DNA of 64,000 bases from assembly GCF_002931055.1 (NCBI RefSeq), contig NZ_PSXX01000001.1, forward strand, positions 310,001 to 374,000, given 5' to 3'. Below are positions 10,276-20,533 of this stretch, piece by piece (positions within the stretch are counted from its first letter, which is position 1; each line of letters opens with the position of its first letter). The stretch comes from Pseudoclavibacter sp. AY1H1 (GTDB taxonomy: Bacteria; Actinomycetota; Actinomycetes; Actinomycetales; Microbacteriaceae). Position numbers and translations under genes: made by a program. The notes below the pieces were generated by a model that was not told the origin of the DNA, did no database searches, and saw nothing but the letters and a program-made list of their open reading frames with translations.

Positions 10276-12735
10276 TCAGCGGAATTCGACGGTGACCTTC
10301 TCCCCGTCGATGGTGAAGGTGCCCTGTTCCCAGATCGTGTCCGATCCTTTCGTGGTTCGCCCGCTCTCACCTGCCGAGATGTACGTGGCGAGACCTCCCT
10401 CGATCTCGAAGGAGTCGGAGGTATCGCTGACGGTCACGGTCGGATAGGTGGCGATGCTCCAGTTCACGCTTCGATTCGCGCCGGAGGCGTAGGTGCTGAA
10501 CGGGCATCCGACGGGAGCCGCGGCCGTCGAGGAGGCACACTCGTCGATCTTGGCGGTGACCGCGGATTCCACCGCGGACTGCAACGCCTCGGTCGGCGTG
10601 TAGACGACGTTGCGGGTTGCGACGTGGTCGTCGGCGATGGTGCCGACACGCACCGGCTGGTTCGAGGTGGAGTAGAACTCGGAGATCGTTCCCGTGACGG
10701 GGTAGATCGCCGGGTAAGCGTCGAACTGCACCCAGCTCACCGGCTGACTGCCTTCCCAGGTTCGAGAGTCGACGGGGCCGGGGGTCACCGTGACGGCGCC
10801 GATCGTGAGGTCCATGGCATGACTCGTGCCGACTGCCGAGGCGAAGACCAGGGGTGTGAGGATCCGCCAGTGCTCGAGCACCAGGAACTCATTGTCAACG
10901 CGTTCAGCGACGAGCACGGCCGTCTCCGTCGTCCCTCCGAGCCTGTAAGTGACCTGCACGTTCTTGGTCTCGCGGCCTGAACCCACCGCTGCGGGCGTCG
11001 ACGGAGTCAGCCAGCCATCCGCGGCGGGTGTCGTGGCGGTTTCGAGCTCGACGATGTCGAGGACGGTGATCCGCTCGGTCGCGGCAGCGAGCATCTCGTC
11101 GCTCACATACTGTCGCTGAGCGCTCTCGATGTTGGGGTCGACGAGTTCGCCGGCCAGGCTCGCGTTGCCGTCGGCGATGGCCTGCACGTAGCGGCGGGCT
11201 TCCGCGATCGCGCCGCGGTGGCCGTTGACTGCGGTGACCGCAGTGGCGGTTGCCGCGATGATGATCGCCGCGATGGCGAGGGCGGCGCCAGCGCGACGCA
11301 GCCTCCGGCGCGCGGGTGCCCCGAGCTGCCGAGCAGTCCACGCAGGTGGGGTGGATGCGGTGGGCTGGGCGATCAGTGGCGGACGTGTCTCCGATCCGTC
11401 GGCAGCAGGCGCACGCTCACGGTCGAGACGCGCGAGCAGGCTGACCGTACGGGAATGGAGCCGCGGCGCGATGATCCTGAGTCGAGGCGGCAGCGCCCAG
11501 GCGAGGAGCTCGACTGCCAGCGCCCAGATCGCGAAGAGCGCGGGGGTCCAGAACGAGGGCCTGACGCTGATCGTGAGGTCGCCGAGCGAGAAGCCGAGTG
11601 CCGATGCCGATCCGGTGAGCACCACCGGCAGGAGCATCGACGTGAGGATCGTCCAGACCAGCAGGGCTGCGGCAGGCAGGCGCCAGAGGCTCGACCATTG
11701 CGGGAAGCGTGTCTCGGGCCGACCGACCCCGATGAGCACGGCACTCGCGACCGTCGCGGCGACAACCGGAAGGAGGGCGAGCCACGCATAGGGGAGCTCA
11801 GGCGAGAAGACCGACGCGACTGTGCTCGGCCCGAAGGGGATGCTCACGGCGATGGCACCCAGGTGCCCGAGGATCAGGGTGGTGAGGGCGAGGTGCGGTG
11901 CCGCGGCCAGGAGCACCGGCACCGACGTCAACGGGCTCTCCGACTGTGCGACGCCGAGGATCATCGCGATGATGCCGAGGAGCGAGCCGGCCACTGCGAG
12001 CGTCGCGGTGTAGATGCCGAGCTCCGCCCCGAGGAGCCGCAGCTCTCGTGACCGCGAGCCGGGCAGCGGCGTCTGAGGTGCTCGACCAGGACGGCCTCGT
12101 GCGGCAAGAGAACGACCGAGCCATCCGCTCAGGAAGATCGACGTGAACGCCACAGGCGCGAGTGCCGGGCTCAGCGCGGTGACGGTGGCAGCCGCGCCCG
12201 GCGTGTCGAGACGCAGGCCGGGTGCTGCGACGCAGAGGAGGAGGACCGCGAACGTGCCGCTTGAGACTGCGGCCGCTCCGAGCCTGCCGCGCCTGCCTCG
12301 ATCCGCCCCGCGCCGCTCGAGGCCATAGGCAGTCGCGAGGCTGACTGCCAGGACGAACGCCAGCGACGCGAGGGGCCACAGTCCGAGCGTCAGGCCGCTG
12401 CCGCCGGTCAGGGAGAAGCCGCCGACTGACTCCACGCCCAGTCTGAGCTGGCCTGAGAAAGGGAGCGCCGTGAGCAGGAGGACGAATTGCCAGAGCAGCT
12501 CGAATCCCGACGCCGCGTTCGAGGCGCTCGGCTGATTCCCTGGCGCGAGGTCGCTGAGAAGGAGGGCCAGCGCGGAGCTCAGACCGGCTCCGCTGAAGAG
12601 CGCGGCGACAGCGCAGGCTCCGGCGTGCAGAGCACTCGTGGTGATCAGATTCTTGTCGACAGCGCTGGTCAGCGTTGATGTGGGAGTCACAGAGGGTGCC
12701 CTTCGGATGCGCGACGTCCTGGGGGACAACGCCAT
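10276..12735 (-). CDS. Large polytopic membrane protein of unknown function
   Basis: An 819-residue protein not assigned to a named family. Residues 30-415 hold about ten hydrophobic segments. A proline- and serine-rich linker is followed by one more membrane segment near 480-500. The remaining 310 residues look extracytoplasmic, with two domains and a cysteine pair (DECASST and VGCPFST). The first part of that region resembles NTF2/TcpC-like folds (RRYVQAIADGN), a weak impression only. It is a single gene convergent with uppS and divergent from glyS. Envelope function is likely, otherwise unknown. Confidence 0.7.
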   Translation of the reverse strand: MALSPRTSRIRRAPSVTPTSTLTSAVDKNLITTSALHAGACAVAALFSGAGLSSALALLLSDLAPGNQPSASNAASGFELLWQFVLLLTALPFSGQLRLGVESVGGFSLTGGSGLTLGLWPLASLAFVLAVSLATAYGLERRGADRGRRGRLGAAAVSSGTFAVLLLCVAAPGLRLDTPGAAATVTALSPALAPVAFTSIFLSGWLGRSLAARGRPGRAPQTPLPGSRSRELRLLGAELGIYTATLAVAGSLLGIIAMILGVAQSESPLTSVPVLLAAAPHLALTTLILGHLGAIAVSIPFGPSTVASVFSPELPYAWLALLPVVAATVASAVLIGVGRPETRFPQWSSLWRLPAAALLVWTILTSMLLPVVLTGSASALGFSLGDLTISVRPSFWTPALFAIWALAVELLAWALPPRLRIIAPRLHSRTVSLLARLDRERAPAADGSETRPPLIAQPTASTPPAWTARQLGAPARRRLRRAGAALAIAAIIIAATATAVTAVNGHRGAIAEARRYVQAIADGNASLAGELVDPNIESAQRQYVSDEMLAAATERITVLDIVELETATTPAADGWLTPSTPAAVGSGRETKNVQVTYRLGGTTETAVLVAERVDNEFLVLEHWRILTPLVFASAVGTSHAMDLTIGAVTVTPGPVDSRTWEGSQPVSWVQFDAYPAIYPVTGTISEFYSTSNQPVRVGTIADDHVATRNVVYTPTEALQSAVESAVTAKIDECASSTAAAPVGCPFSTYASGANRSVNWSIATYPTVTVSDTSDSFEIEGGLATYISAGESGRTTKGSDTIWEQGTFTIDGEKVTVEFR

Positions 12736-12866
12736 TCGAATGTTCAGATGATTCGCGACATCGTTGCAGACCTCCGAGCAGGCGCAGTGCCGCAGAAGCG
12801 GATCTGTGGAGAACCCCTCGCGGACGGCCTTCCGGCATGGAGCCGCTCACGAGCCTGGCGCTTGAC

Positions 12867-12872
12867 TAGACT
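12867..12872 (+). promoter_or_regulatory. Candidate glyS promoter -10 (TAGACT)
   Basis: TAGACT at 12867-12872 fits the actinobacterial -10 consensus and lies 62 bases before the glyS ATG. No convincing -35 is seen. The 199-bp divergent gap to the membrane-protein gene holds nothing else recognisable. Confidence 0.4.
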
Positions 12873-12934
12873 GACGACTTGCGGCGGACACGACCCTGGG
12901 TTCGCCTTCGACACCTCAGCAGGAGTTTCTCTCA

Positions 12935-14314
12935 ATGGCGCAAACCACGCTCGACAAGGTCATCGCTCTCGCGAAGCGGCGGGGCTTCGTCTTCCAAGCG
13001 GGCGAGATCTACGGAGGCACTCGCGCCTCTTGGGACTACGGCCCCCTTGGCGTCGAACTCAAGGAGAACATCAAGAAGCAGTGGTGGCAGACGTTCGTCC
13101 GCGGCCGCGCTGACATGGTGGGACTCGACTCCTCGATCATCCTGCCCAAGGCGGTCTGGGAGGCATCCGGCCACGTCGCGACCTTCACCGACCCGCTGGT
13201 CGAGTGCCTGAGCTGTCACAAGCGCCACCGCCAGGACCACCTCATCGAGGCGTTCGAGGCGAAGAAGAACCGCGCGCCGGAAGGCATGTCCGACATCGTC
13301 TGCCCTGACTGCGGGACCAAGGGGCAGTGGACCGAACCCCAGCTGTTCTCCGGCCTCGTGAAGACCTACCTCGGTCCCGTCGACAACGAGGCGGGACTGC
13401 ACTACATGCGTCCCGAGACCGCCCAGGGCATCTTCGTGAACTTCAACAACGTGCTCACCACGTCGAGGAAGAAGCCTCCCTTCGGCATCGGCCAGGTCGG
13501 AAAGGCGTTCCGCAACGAGATCACGCCAGGGAACTTCATCTTCCGCACGCGTGAGTTCGAGCAGATGGAGATCGAGTTCTTCGTGCACCCGGATGAGGCG
13601 CAGAAGTGGTTCGAGGACTGGGTCGAGGCCTGCTGGAACTGGTTCACGGACCTCGGGCTGAACCCCGACAACATGCGGCGCTTCGACGTTCCCAAGGAGG
13701 AGCGCGCGCACTACTCGGCCGGGACGATCGACTTCGAGTACCAGTTCGGCTTCAAGGGAACCGGCTGGGGTGAGCTCATGGGGGTCGCGAACCGCACGGA
13801 CTACGACCTCACCTCGCACTCGACCGCGTCCGGCACCGGCCTCAACTACTTCGATCAGGCCTCGGGAGAGCGCTACACGCCATTCGTGATCGAGCCGAGC
13901 TTCGGCCTGACGCGATCCATGATGGCGTTCCTCGTCGACTCCTACGTCGAGGAGGAGGCGCCGAACGCCAAGGGCGGCGTCGACATCCGCACCGTTCTGC
14001 GGCTCGACCCTCGCCTCGCGCCCGTCAAGGTCGCGGTGCTGCCACTGAGCCGTGACGAACGCCTCAGCCCCGTCGCACGCGAGCTGGGCGACAAGCTCCG
14101 CAAGCACTGGAACATCGACGTCGACGACGCCGGCCAGATCGGCCGCCGGTACCGGCGCCAGGATGAGATCGGCACGCCGTTCTGCGTGACGGTCGACTTC
14201 GACACGCTCGAGGACAACGCCGTGACCGTCCGCGAACGCGACTCGATGGCCCAGGAGCGAGTCGCCCTGGACCAGCTCGAGGCGTACCTCGCGGGTCGTC
14301 TGCTCGGAGCCTGA
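12935..14314 (+). CDS. glyS: Glycyl-tRNA synthetase, single-chain type
   Basis: A 459-residue class II synthetase charging tRNA-Gly; the homodimeric form typical of actinobacteria rather than the alpha2beta2 form. It begins with the conserved [17 protein letters not shown], has two Cys pairs (CLSC and CPDC) in the insertion near 90-125, class II core motifs ([21 protein letters not shown]) and a C-terminal anticodon-binding domain ([11 protein letters not shown]). AGGAG lies nine bases before the ATG. Confidence 0.95.
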   Translation: MAQTTLDKVIALAKRRGFVFQAGEIYGGTRASWDYGPLGVELKENIKKQWWQTFVRGRADMVGLDSSIILPKAVWEASGHVATFTDPLVECLSCHKRHRQDHLIEAFEAKKNRAPEGMSDIVCPDCGTKGQWTEPQLFSGLVKTYLGPVDNEAGLHYMRPETAQGIFVNFNNVLTTSRKKPPFGIGQVGKAFRNEITPGNFIFRTREFEQMEIEFFVHPDEAQKWFEDWVEACWNWFTDLGLNPDNMRRFDVPKEERAHYSAGTIDFEYQFGFKGTGWGELMGVANRTDYDLTSHSTASGTGLNYFDQASGERYTPFVIEPSFGLTRSMMAFLVDSYVEEEAPNAKGGVDIRTVLRLDPRLAPVKVAVLPLSRDERLSPVARELGDKLRKHWNIDVDDAGQIGRRYRRQDEIGTPFCVTVDFDTLEDNAVTVRERDSMAQERVALDQLEAYLAGRLLGA

Positions 14315-14327
14315 TCGCGCCTCCCGA

Positions 14328-14933
14328 GTGAACCAGGACGTCGTGGGAACCAGCGAGCGCCCGTCCGCGAGAACGCGGGCGGGTCGCTCGCTGCGGCCTG
14401 CGCTCCTGACCATCGCGGCTGCGCTTGTCCTGCTCGCCGTGCTCAGCTACGTGTTCATCTCGGCCCGAGCTACCGACCGGGGAGCTGCCACCCTGGATGC
14501 ACCGGCGGCGATCGCCGAGTGGCGGGGCGAGGCCTCGGAGCTGCTCCCACGCGACACGGTGAGCGTCGGTGGTGTGCAGCTGTCGGCAACCGAGATCCAG
14601 TGCGGCCTGCCGCGGCACGATTGGCGGGGCGGCAGCGCGAGCGCCGCCGGCCAGTTCTGCGTCGTCGACGTCGATCTCCGCAATGGGAGCGGCGAGTCGA
14701 TCTCCCTCGCGCCGGACGTCTTCGAACTCGAAGACGCTGCGGGGCAGACGTCGATCGCAGACCACGAGACCACCGCCTACGGCACCGATCTGCCTGCCGG
14801 TCCCGCGGAGGAGAAGCAGCTCCTCCCATCCGCCTCCACCCGCGTCCATCTGGTCTTCGATGTCTCGACCTCGGCGGCGGGTCCGATGGAGCTGAAGTTC
14901 GAGCCTGCTCCCGAGCTGAGGATCGTCTTCTGA
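14328..14933 (+). CDS. Membrane-anchored DUF4352-like protein
   Basis: A 201-residue protein with one N-terminal membrane segment (about 25-47) and an extracytoplasmic beta-rich domain. The pattern FCVVDVDLRNGSGESISLAPDVF followed by VHLVFDVS resembles the immunoglobulin-like DUF4352 domain of secreted actinobacterial lipoproteins and anchored proteins. Two cysteines (EIQCGLP, GQFCVVD) may form a disulfide. The GTG start is 13 bases after glyS. Role unknown. Confidence 0.6.
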   Translation: MNQDVVGTSERPSARTRAGRSLRPALLTIAAALVLLAVLSYVFISARATDRGAATLDAPAAIAEWRGEASELLPRDTVSVGGVQLSATEIQCGLPRHDWRGGSASAAGQFCVVDVDLRNGSGESISLAPDVFELEDAAGQTSIADHETTAYGTDLPAGPAEEKQLLPSASTRVHLVFDVSTSAAGPMELKFEPAPELRIVF

Positions 14934-15010
14934 GGCGACGAGGGGCTCCTGTTCGAACGTGTCGGGGCTGGCGTGCGAAAGTCGCCTCGACCTGCGAGAA
15001 TTGATCGGTT

Positions 15011-16165
15011 ATGACCTTGACTGCACTCGACTCGAAGCCGCTGCGCATCGGCCCCCTGGTTCTCGACGTCCCAGTTGTGCTCGCGCCCATGGCGGGCATC
15101 ACGAATTCCGCCTTCCGGCGCCTCTGCCGCGAGTACGGCGCGGGCCTCTACGTCTCGGAGATGATCACCTCGCGCGCGCTCGTCGAGCGGACGCCGGTGA
15201 CCATGCGCCTCATCGAGCACCACGAGTCGGAAGAGGTCAGGAGCATCCAGCTCTACGGGGTCGACCCCAAGACCGTCCGCGAGGCCGTCGCGATGCTCGT
15301 GGCCGAGGACCGAGCGGACCACATCGATCTCAACTTCGGATGCCCGGTTCCCAAGGTCACGAAGCGTGGAGGCGGGGCCGCGCTGCCGTGGAAGACCTCC
15401 CTCTTCCGGGCCATCGTCGAGGGGGCCGCGGAGGCCTCCGGTGACATCCCGCTCACCATCAAGATGCGCAAGGGCATCGACGACGATCACCTGACCTACC
15501 TGGAAGCCGGCCGTATCGCGGAGGGTGCTGGCGTCGCAGCCGTCGCACTCCACGGGCGCACGGCCTCGCAGTTCTACTCGGGGCAGGCTGACTGGGATGC
15601 CATCGGCAAGCTCAAGGAGACCGTCACGAGCATCCCGGTGCTGGGCAACGGCGATATCTGGGCGGGCGAGGACGCGTTGCGGATGATGGAGCAGACCGGA
15701 TGCGACGGCGTCGTGGTCGGGCGCGGCTGCCTCGGGCGCCCCTGGCTCTTCGGCGACCTCACGGCTGCCTTCCGCGGCGACTCGACCCGCATCCAGCCGA
15801 CGCTCGGGGCGGTGGGCGACGCGATCCGTCGACACACCGAGCTCCTCGCGGAGTTCCACCAGGAAGAGGCCCGCGCCTGCCGTGAGATGCGCAAGCACAT
15901 GTCGTGGTACCTGAAGGGCTACCCGGTGGGTTCCGATGTGCGCTCCGGTCTCGCGCTCATGTCGACGCTCGAGGAGCTCGACGGCCTTCTGGCTCAGCTC
16001 GATCGCGACCAGGCCTACCCTGGACAGGACGCCGAGGGCCCTCGCGGGCGAGCGGGAACGCCCAAGCGGCCGTCGCTGCCGGACCGCTGGCTCGAGTCTC
16101 GCGAGCTCAACGAGGACCAGAAGGCGAATATCTCCGCCGCCGAGCTGTCCCACTCGGGAGGCTGA
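15011..16165 (+). CDS. dusB: tRNA-dihydrouridine synthase, DusB type
   Basis: A 384-residue FMN enzyme reducing uridines in the tRNA D-loop. The flavin-binding N-terminus reads VVLAPMAGITNSAFRRLC. The catalytic cysteine is in NFGCPVPKVTKRGGGAAL (about 107-124), with HGRTASQFYSG near 180 and GNGDIW near 217. The C-terminal helical domain is followed by a polar tail. Its stop lies two bases before the dgt start, so the two are likely an operon. Confidence 0.93.
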   Translation: MTLTALDSKPLRIGPLVLDVPVVLAPMAGITNSAFRRLCREYGAGLYVSEMITSRALVERTPVTMRLIEHHESEEVRSIQLYGVDPKTVREAVAMLVAEDRADHIDLNFGCPVPKVTKRGGGAALPWKTSLFRAIVEGAAEASGDIPLTIKMRKGIDDDHLTYLEAGRIAEGAGVAAVALHGRTASQFYSGQADWDAIGKLKETVTSIPVLGNGDIWAGEDALRMMEQTGCDGVVVGRGCLGRPWLFGDLTAAFRGDSTRIQPTLGAVGDAIRRHTELLAEFHQEEARACREMRKHMSWYLKGYPVGSDVRSGLALMSTLEELDGLLAQLDRDQAYPGQDAEGPRGRAGTPKRPSLPDRWLESRELNEDQKANISAAELSHSGG

Positions 16166-16167
16166 GG

Positions 16168-17466
16168 GTGACGCTTCCCCCTGAGCCGATCGACCGGAGT
16201 CCTTACGGCGACCACGATCGAGAGCGCTTCCTCCCCGAGCACCACGAGAACCGTCGACGTTCGACGTTCGCCAGGGACCGGGCGCGGCTCGTCCACTCGA
16301 GCGCGCTGCGCAGGCTGGCGGCCAAGACGCAGGTGCTCTCGCCGACGGCCGGTATCGACGCTGCACGCAACCGGCTGACGCACTCCCTCGAGGTCGCGCA
16401 GGTGGGACGCGAGATCGCCGGCACGCTCGAACTCGATCCCGACATCGTGGACACGGCGTGCCTGGCCCACGACCTCGGGCATCCGCCGTTCGGGCACAAC
16501 GGCGAGAAGGCGCTCAACGAGTGGGCGCAGGACATCGGCGGGTTCGAGGGCAACGCCCAGACCCTCCGCATCGTCGCCCGCCTCGAGCCGAAGGTGTTCG
16601 GCCCCGACGGTCAGCACTACGGACTCAACCTCACTCGGGCGAGCCTCGATGCGAGCTGCAAGTACCCCTGGACTCGGGAGGCGGGGGCGGAGCGCGGCAC
16701 GGGAAAGTTCGGCGTGTACGCCGACGACCGCCCGGTCTTCGACTGGGTGCGGCAGGGCGCGCCTGAGGGGCGAACCAGCATCGAGGCACAGGTCATGGAC
16801 CTGAGCGACGACATCGCCTACTCGGTGCACGACCTCGAAGACGCCATCGTTGAGTCGTTCGTCTCGCTCCCCGAACTCGACGACCTCGCCAACCGCCCGG
16901 CGATCCTGTACGCGGCCGCCGACTGGTCGGGGTCGAAGTTCTCCGAGGAGGAACTCGACGAGGCGTTCACTCGCCTGCAGGCGCAGCCCTACTGGATGCG
17001 CGAGTACGACGGGTCGAGGGTCGCGCAGGCGGGGCTCAAGAACCTGACGTCGCAGCTCATCGGCCGCTTCGCGAAGGCCGCGACGGCAGCCACGTGGGCC
17101 GCGCAGCCGGGGGAGTCGCTCATCCGGTACCGCGCCTCGCTGGTCGTGCCACGCGAGATCCGCGCCGAGATCGCGCTGCTCAAGGGCATCGTCGCGGGCT
17201 TCGTCATGTCGCTGGATGCGCGTCGGCCCATCTACGAGCACCAGCGCAAGATCCTGGTCGAGCTGTCGGACATGTTCTGGCAGACCGGCGACCAGCACCT
17301 CGACGCGGCGTTCGCCGCCGATTTCCGGGCGGCCGGTGACGACACCGAACGCAAGCGGGTCGTCGTCGACCAGGTCGCGAACCTCACCGACAAGGGCGCT
17401 CTCGTCTGGCACGACCGGCTCGCTGCGGCGTCGGAGGTGCCGTCTAGGGTGGCTTCATGGCACTGA
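16168..17466 (+). CDS. dgt: Deoxyguanosinetriphosphate triphosphohydrolase-like protein
   Basis: A 432-residue HD-domain dNTP triphosphohydrolase. The HD metal site is visible as RNRLTHSLEVAQ (near 70) and CLAHDLGHPPFGHNGE (near 98-112), with further D in MDLSDDIAYSVHDLEDA. GGGAGG six bases upstream supports the GTG start at 16168. It overlaps dnaG by ten bases. Several actinobacterial dgt-dnaG pairs show the same order, linking dNTP pool control with replication by context. Confidence 0.9.
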   Translation: MTLPPEPIDRSPYGDHDRERFLPEHHENRRRSTFARDRARLVHSSALRRLAAKTQVLSPTAGIDAARNRLTHSLEVAQVGREIAGTLELDPDIVDTACLAHDLGHPPFGHNGEKALNEWAQDIGGFEGNAQTLRIVARLEPKVFGPDGQHYGLNLTRASLDASCKYPWTREAGAERGTGKFGVYADDRPVFDWVRQGAPEGRTSIEAQVMDLSDDIAYSVHDLEDAIVESFVSLPELDDLANRPAILYAAADWSGSKFSEEELDEAFTRLQAQPYWMREYDGSRVAQAGLKNLTSQLIGRFAKAATAATWAAQPGESLIRYRASLVVPREIRAEIALLKGIVAGFVMSLDARRPIYEHQRKILVELSDMFWQTGDQHLDAAFAADFRAAGDDTERKRVVVDQVANLTDKGALVWHDRLAAASEVPSRVASWH

Positions 17467-19439
17467 TCCGCAAGAGCGATATCGAGGAGGTTCGCTCTCG
17501 CACGGACATCTCCGAGATCGTCGGCGACCATGTCACCCTCAAGAACGCGGGGATCGGGTCGAAGAAGGGGCTCTGCCCGTTCCACGACGAGCGCACGCCG
17601 AGCTTCCACGTGCGGCCGCAGCTCGGCTACTACCACTGCTTCGGGTGCGGGGAGTCCGGTGACGTCTTCACCTTCCTGCAGAAGATGGACCACGTCACGT
17701 TCTCCGAGGCCGTCGAGCGCCTCGCGGGGCGCCTCGGGTACGCCCTCACGTACGAGGACGGCGGCCATGCACCCGACCACTCGAAGCGTCTCCGGCTGCT
17801 GCAGGCGCACACGGCCGCCGAGACCTACTACCGCGAGCAGCTGCAGGCGCCCGGGGCGGAAGCGGCTCGTGAGTTCCTGGGCGGGCGGGGGTTCGATCCG
17901 AGTGCCGCGGCCATGTTCGGTGTCGGGTACGCGCCGCAGGGGTGGGACTCCCTGTCGAAGCACCTCGCGGGCCTCGGCTTCACGACGCCGGAGCTGAAGG
18001 AGTCGGGGCTGCTCTCGACCAACGAACGCGGCTCGAGCTACGACCGCTTCCGCGGCCGGGTCATGTGGCCCATCCGCGACACCTCTGGTCAGACCGTGGG
18101 GTTCGGGGCGCGAAAGCTCTATGACGACGACAAGGGGCCCAAGTACCTCAACACCCCCGAGTCCCCGATCTACCACAAGGCGCAGGTCCTCTACGGGCTC
18201 GACGTCGCGAAGCGCGAGATCGCCAAGCAGCGCCGGGTTGTCGTGGTCGAGGGGTACACCGACGTCATGGCCGCTCATCTCGCGGGTGTCCAGACGGCGG
18301 TCGCCACGTGCGGAACCTCGTTCGGCGTCGACCACATCAAAGTGCTGCGCAGGATCATGGACGATGAATCCGCCGGCGGGCAGGTGATCTTCACCTTCGA
18401 CCCAGACGAGGCCGGCAAGAAGGCCGCGATGCGGGCGTTCGCGGAGGAGCAGCGCTTCGTGGCACAGACCTTCGTCGCCGTGGCGCGCGACGGGCTCGAC
18501 CCCTGCGATCTCCGTCTCGCGCGGGGTGATGCTGCCGTGCGCGAGCTCATCGACCATCCCATGCCGATGTACGAGTTCGTCATCTCGCAGCAGCTGCTCG
18601 GGCACGATCTCGACACCGTCGAGGGCAGGGTCGCTGCCCTCCGGCAGGCGGCTCCCGTGGTCGCCGGCATCCGCGACCCCGCGATGAGACCCGGCTACTC
18701 GAGGCGCCTTGCGGGAATGCTCGGGATCGACCTCGTGCAGGTGGAGCAGGCCGTGCGTGCGGCGAGGGGCGCCAGCAAGAACGCGCCGCGCGGGCAGGCG
18801 GCGACTCGGGCTCCGGCTCGTGTGCCCGACCAGCGCTCTCGAACGGGCGGGCAACGCGGTCCGTCCTCCGGTCACTTCGAGGAGGAGCCGCCGTTCCCCG
18901 ACGGCGAGGGGTACGACTTCCCGCCCGACACGAGCGACTTCGGCGGCGGCGCAGTGCGCGCGGTGCGCATGAGCGACCTGCCGAACGATCCCGTCACTCG
19001 CCTCGAGCGCGACACGCTGATGGCGGTGCTGCAGCATCCGAGGCGGCTCTCCGACGAGCGCTTCCAGCAGGTCATGGCGGCGGGCTTCACGAACGCGTCG
19101 CTCTCGACGGTGCGCGATGGCATCGTCGCGACCCGAGACTCCCTGGGCTCGATGGAGTGGATCACGCGGATCGGGGAGGAAGTGCCGCAGGCGTTCACGA
19201 CGCTCGTGACCGAGCTTGCCATGGCGTCGATTCCCGCGGGGAGCAAGGACGAGCAGATCGACCTGTATGTCCGGTCGCTGAGCGCATCGCTGGTAGAGCG
19301 CGACCTCCTGCGGAGGAAGGCGGAGCTGCTGGGGGCGCTGCAGCGAACGGATGGGCGTGCGGAGCCGGAGCGCTTCCGGTCGCTGAACGAGCAGCTCATG
19401 TCGATCGAGAATCAGAAGCGCGAGCTGCGCGAAGGCTAG
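17457..19439 (+). CDS. dnaG: DNA primase
   Basis: A 660-residue primase that makes RNA primers for replication. The CHC2 zinc-finger is CPFHDERTPSFHV ... YHCFGCGESGD (about 40-66). The TOPRIM catalytic domain includes VVVEGYTDVMAAHLAG near 262 and FTFDPDEAGKKAA near 313. A low-complexity linker (about 440-495) leads to the helicase-binding C-terminal domain. It overlaps the dgt 3' end. Confidence 0.95.
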   Translation: MALIRKSDIEEVRSRTDISEIVGDHVTLKNAGIGSKKGLCPFHDERTPSFHVRPQLGYYHCFGCGESGDVFTFLQKMDHVTFSEAVERLAGRLGYALTYEDGGHAPDHSKRLRLLQAHTAAETYYREQLQAPGAEAAREFLGGRGFDPSAAAMFGVGYAPQGWDSLSKHLAGLGFTTPELKESGLLSTNERGSSYDRFRGRVMWPIRDTSGQTVGFGARKLYDDDKGPKYLNTPESPIYHKAQVLYGLDVAKREIAKQRRVVVVEGYTDVMAAHLAGVQTAVATCGTSFGVDHIKVLRRIMDDESAGGQVIFTFDPDEAGKKAAMRAFAEEQRFVAQTFVAVARDGLDPCDLRLARGDAAVRELIDHPMPMYEFVISQQLLGHDLDTVEGRVAALRQAAPVVAGIRDPAMRPGYSRRLAGMLGIDLVQVEQAVRAARGASKNAPRGQAATRAPARVPDQRSRTGGQRGPSSGHFEEEPPFPDGEGYDFPPDTSDFGGGAVRAVRMSDLPNDPVTRLERDTLMAVLQHPRRLSDERFQQVMAAGFTNASLSTVRDGIVATRDSLGSMEWITRIGEEVPQAFTTLVTELAMASIPAGSKDEQIDLYVRSLSASLVERDLLRRKAELLGALQRTDGRAEPERFRSLNEQLMSIENQKRELREG

Positions 19440-19519
19440 GCTCGCACGGTGGGCTCGTTGCTCGAAGGCCGAGCGACGGGTGTTCCGGCGGGTTCGGAGA
19501 ACAAAAGGGGAGACCAGGC

Positions 19520-20527
19520 ATGGCAACGAGCGCAGATCATCAACGGGCCGTCGTCGCCGACGACCTGTCGATCTCCTACATCGAGCACGGGTCGAATCGA
19601 AAGCATGAAGCCGTCAGCGGCATCTCGTTCGAGCTCGAGCCCGGTGAGATCCTGGGCGTCGTGGGCACGGCCGGGTCCGGCAAGTCGGCCCTGGGGCGCA
19701 TCCTGTCCGGCCGTCGCCGCCCCGGCAAGGGGGAGTGGCCGTTCATCACGGGCGGCACGCTCGAGGTCGTCGGCATGGACCTGCGCCACCCGTCGCGGCT
19801 CGACCGCCGGCGCATCGATCTGGACATCGGCTACCTCGCGCAGGACTCCGGCGACCAGCTGCGCAACGACCTGACGGTGGCCGAGAACATCGCGGAGCCC
19901 ATCCTCTCGCGCGATCGCTCGTTCGACCGGAAGCGTCTCGGGCGAGCTGCGGCCATGCTCATCGACGCGGTCGACCTCGAGCTCGGCATGCTGGGCAAGT
20001 TCCCGTTCGAGCTGTCGCGAGGCCAGCGTCAGCGCGTTGCGTTCGCCCAGGCCCTCATCGTGGAGCCGAGCGTGCTTGTCGTCGACGAGCCTGCGCAGGG
20101 CGTCGACATCATCGCGAGGCCGGCGCTCTTCAGCTTGCTCGAGCGCATCAACGTGGCCCGCAACTGCACGATGATCCTGCTCAGCCATGATCTCCGCGCG
20201 ATCGAGCGTCTGACGAAGAACGTGCTGGTGCTCGACCGCGGCTTCGTGCTTGCGCGCGGCACCATCGACGAGGTCCTCGCCGACCCGCATCACGCCTACC
20301 TGAAGCGCATGCGGGAGGCGCGCGAGTACGCCCTGACGCCCCTGCCAGGGCTCGTCGAACGCGAGACGCTCGCCGCGATGGATCTCGTTGCGGATGGCCT
20401 GTTCGGCGACCCCGACGTGGAGCAGCAGAGCGCGGATGCCCAGCGCACCGCCCGCGAGCAGCTTGTGTCCCAGCGCGCGGAGTTCGCCCGCTTTCAGACT
20501 GACGAAGACGGCACCGAGAAGGAGTAG
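19520..20527 (+). CDS. ABC transporter ATP-binding protein, OppF/DppF-like
   Basis: A 335-residue ATPase with Walker A GTAGSGKSALG (about 46-56), signature LSRGQRQRVAFAQ (near 165) and Walker B VLVVDEPAQGVD (near 184). The C-terminal extension after the ATPase core resembles peptide-importer ATPases. The start at 19520 is set by GGGGAG seven bases upstream. No permease or binding-protein gene is nearby, so its partners are encoded elsewhere or it has another role. The next gene begins seven bases after its stop. Confidence 0.8.
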   Translation: MATSADHQRAVVADDLSISYIEHGSNRKHEAVSGISFELEPGEILGVVGTAGSGKSALGRILSGRRRPGKGEWPFITGGTLEVVGMDLRHPSRLDRRRIDLDIGYLAQDSGDQLRNDLTVAENIAEPILSRDRSFDRKRLGRAAAMLIDAVDLELGMLGKFPFELSRGQRQRVAFAQALIVEPSVLVVDEPAQGVDIIARPALFSLLERINVARNCTMILLSHDLRAIERLTKNVLVLDRGFVLARGTIDEVLADPHHAYLKRMREAREYALTPLPGLVERETLAAMDLVADGLFGDPDVEQQSADAQRTAREQLVSQRAEFARFQTDEDGTEKE

Positions 20528-20533
20528 CAGCGG

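Noticed and set aside
17232-19526. A 764-codon minus-strand frame opposite dnaG
   Set aside because: Antisense of dnaG with no recognisable domain; dnaG motifs are intact on the plus strand.
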